Positions 5,021 through 5,502 of a DNA stretch of 5,502 bases are shown piece after piece. The stretch comes from Candidatus Levyibacteriota bacterium. Lineage in GTDB: Bacteria; Patescibacteriota; Microgenomatia; Levybacterales; UBA12049. The stretch spans positions 1 to 5,502 of the forward strand of contig JAHFKF010000085.1 in the NCBI GenBank assembly GCA_023245475.1. The letters are read 5' to 3'. A program made the position numbers and the translations under genes. The notes under the pieces were generated by a model, which worked only from the letters and a program-made list of their open reading frames with translations, did no database searches and was not told where the DNA came from. Numbering within the stretch: position 1 is the first letter of the stretch; each line of letters begins with the position of its first letter.

Positions 5021-5502
5021 TCACTCTTCTTGAGGGCGAGCTGATCTGAAATCACATGCAAAGTCCGGAGGGCTGAAAAGTACTTTTGGCAGTTGAGTAT
5101 ACGAAAATTCTGAGGGAATTGCTGGAGGAATCATCTGAGCAACAAACTCGGTGAGTTTAGCAGGGTCGTCAGATGCCGCAATGTTATAGAAGTTGCCTGA
5201 GTTGAATGTAATTACAGCAGCTTTGAAATGCTGTTTCAACGATCTGGTCAATGACTCTAAGGTAACCTGCATATTCTCCATATGGGTTAGGACTGTTTCA
5301 GCTTTTTGTTGGATTTGAGCTTGATCAAAATATAAAGCTTTAAAGTCTTTATCTTTCTGTTGTTCTCTCAATAAATAATCAGAAGGGGAGGATTGTTGCA
5401 GTTTTTCAAATAACACCATTATGCCATCTTGTTTTAAGTTGCGGCGAACAAGAGCTATCTGTGCAGAACGATCTGGGTCATACATTTGAAAGGTAGTATC
5501 TT
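5021..5502 (-). CDS. Class I SAM-dependent methyltransferase, C-terminal part (5' end beyond the right edge)
   Basis: The frame is open to the window edge, giving 159 visible residues. The ATG at 5485 is therefore probably an internal methionine, not the start. The text around it, DTTFQMYDPDRSAQI then LVRRNLKQDGIMVLFEKL, is the late Rossmann part of a class I methyltransferase, where the strand before the helix ends and the L-k-x-dG-i-x-v-x-E strand follows. KDKDFKALYF (about 49-58 of the visible part) and a helical stretch then lead to VITFNSGNFYNIAASD (96-111), which supplies the last strands. The SAM-binding glycine motif must lie upstream, out of view. The substrate is unknown: a small molecule such as a fatty acid, quinone or natural-product precursor is as likely as a macromolecule. 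It is first in the visible minus-strand run, 90 bases before the SDR gene, and ends with TGA. Confidence 0.7.
   Translation of the reverse strand, partial: DTTFQMYDPDRSAQIALVRRNLKQDGIMVLFEKLQQSSPSDYLLREQQKDKDFKALYFDQAQIQQKAETVLTHMENMQVTLESLTRSLKQHFKAAVITFNSGNFYNIAASDDPAKLTEFVAQMIPPAIPSEFSYTQLPKVLFSPPDFACDFRSARPQEE

Overview
The window reads as a gene-dense stretch of a bacterial chromosome with the standard genetic code (TAA, TAG and TGA all end genes) and moderate to low GC. Most spacers are 37-170 bases. No RNA gene, CRISPR array, insertion sequence or classical Shine-Dalgarno-led operon is visible. Translation starts look leaderless: all seven genes whose start lies in the window have an extended -10 box of the form TGNTANNNT only 6-9 bases before the ATG, with no purine-rich ribosome binding site. 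A promoter box at that distance is a bacterial sigma-70-type element; an archaeal TATA box would sit near -26. Many small hypothetical proteins plus leaderless starts would fit an uncultivated lineage such as the Patescibacteria/CPR, but the taxonomy is inference.

Layout. At the left edge is the first 50 codons of an unrecognised gene on the minus strand (151 to 1). It is divergent from an AlkD-like DNA alkylation repair glycosylase gene on the plus strand (311-1021). The spacer between them holds an imperfect palindromic repeat (168-205) that looks like a dispersed intergenic element. The rest is a minus-strand run read from right to left: a class I methyltransferase cut by the right edge (5502-5021), an atypical NAD(P)-binding SDR protein (4930-3998), a cytosolic DUF218/YdcF-like protein (3949-3344), a 226-residue protein with a possible ADP-ribosyltransferase fold (3306-2626), and two tandem paralogues of an unrecognised family (2535-1900 and 1730-1077). 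The last of these converges on the AlkD gene.

How the genes work together. The run is not a typical co-translated operon, because each gene has its own promoter immediately before its ATG despite short gaps. Only AlkD has a fairly specific function, base excision of alkylated purines. The methyltransferase, SDR and DUF218 proteins are assigned to fold or family without substrate. The most unusual points are the uniform leaderless promoter grammar, the duplicated family with a duplicated promoter block, and the possible ADP-ribosyltransferase beside it. I see no sequence evidence that these form a single pathway.
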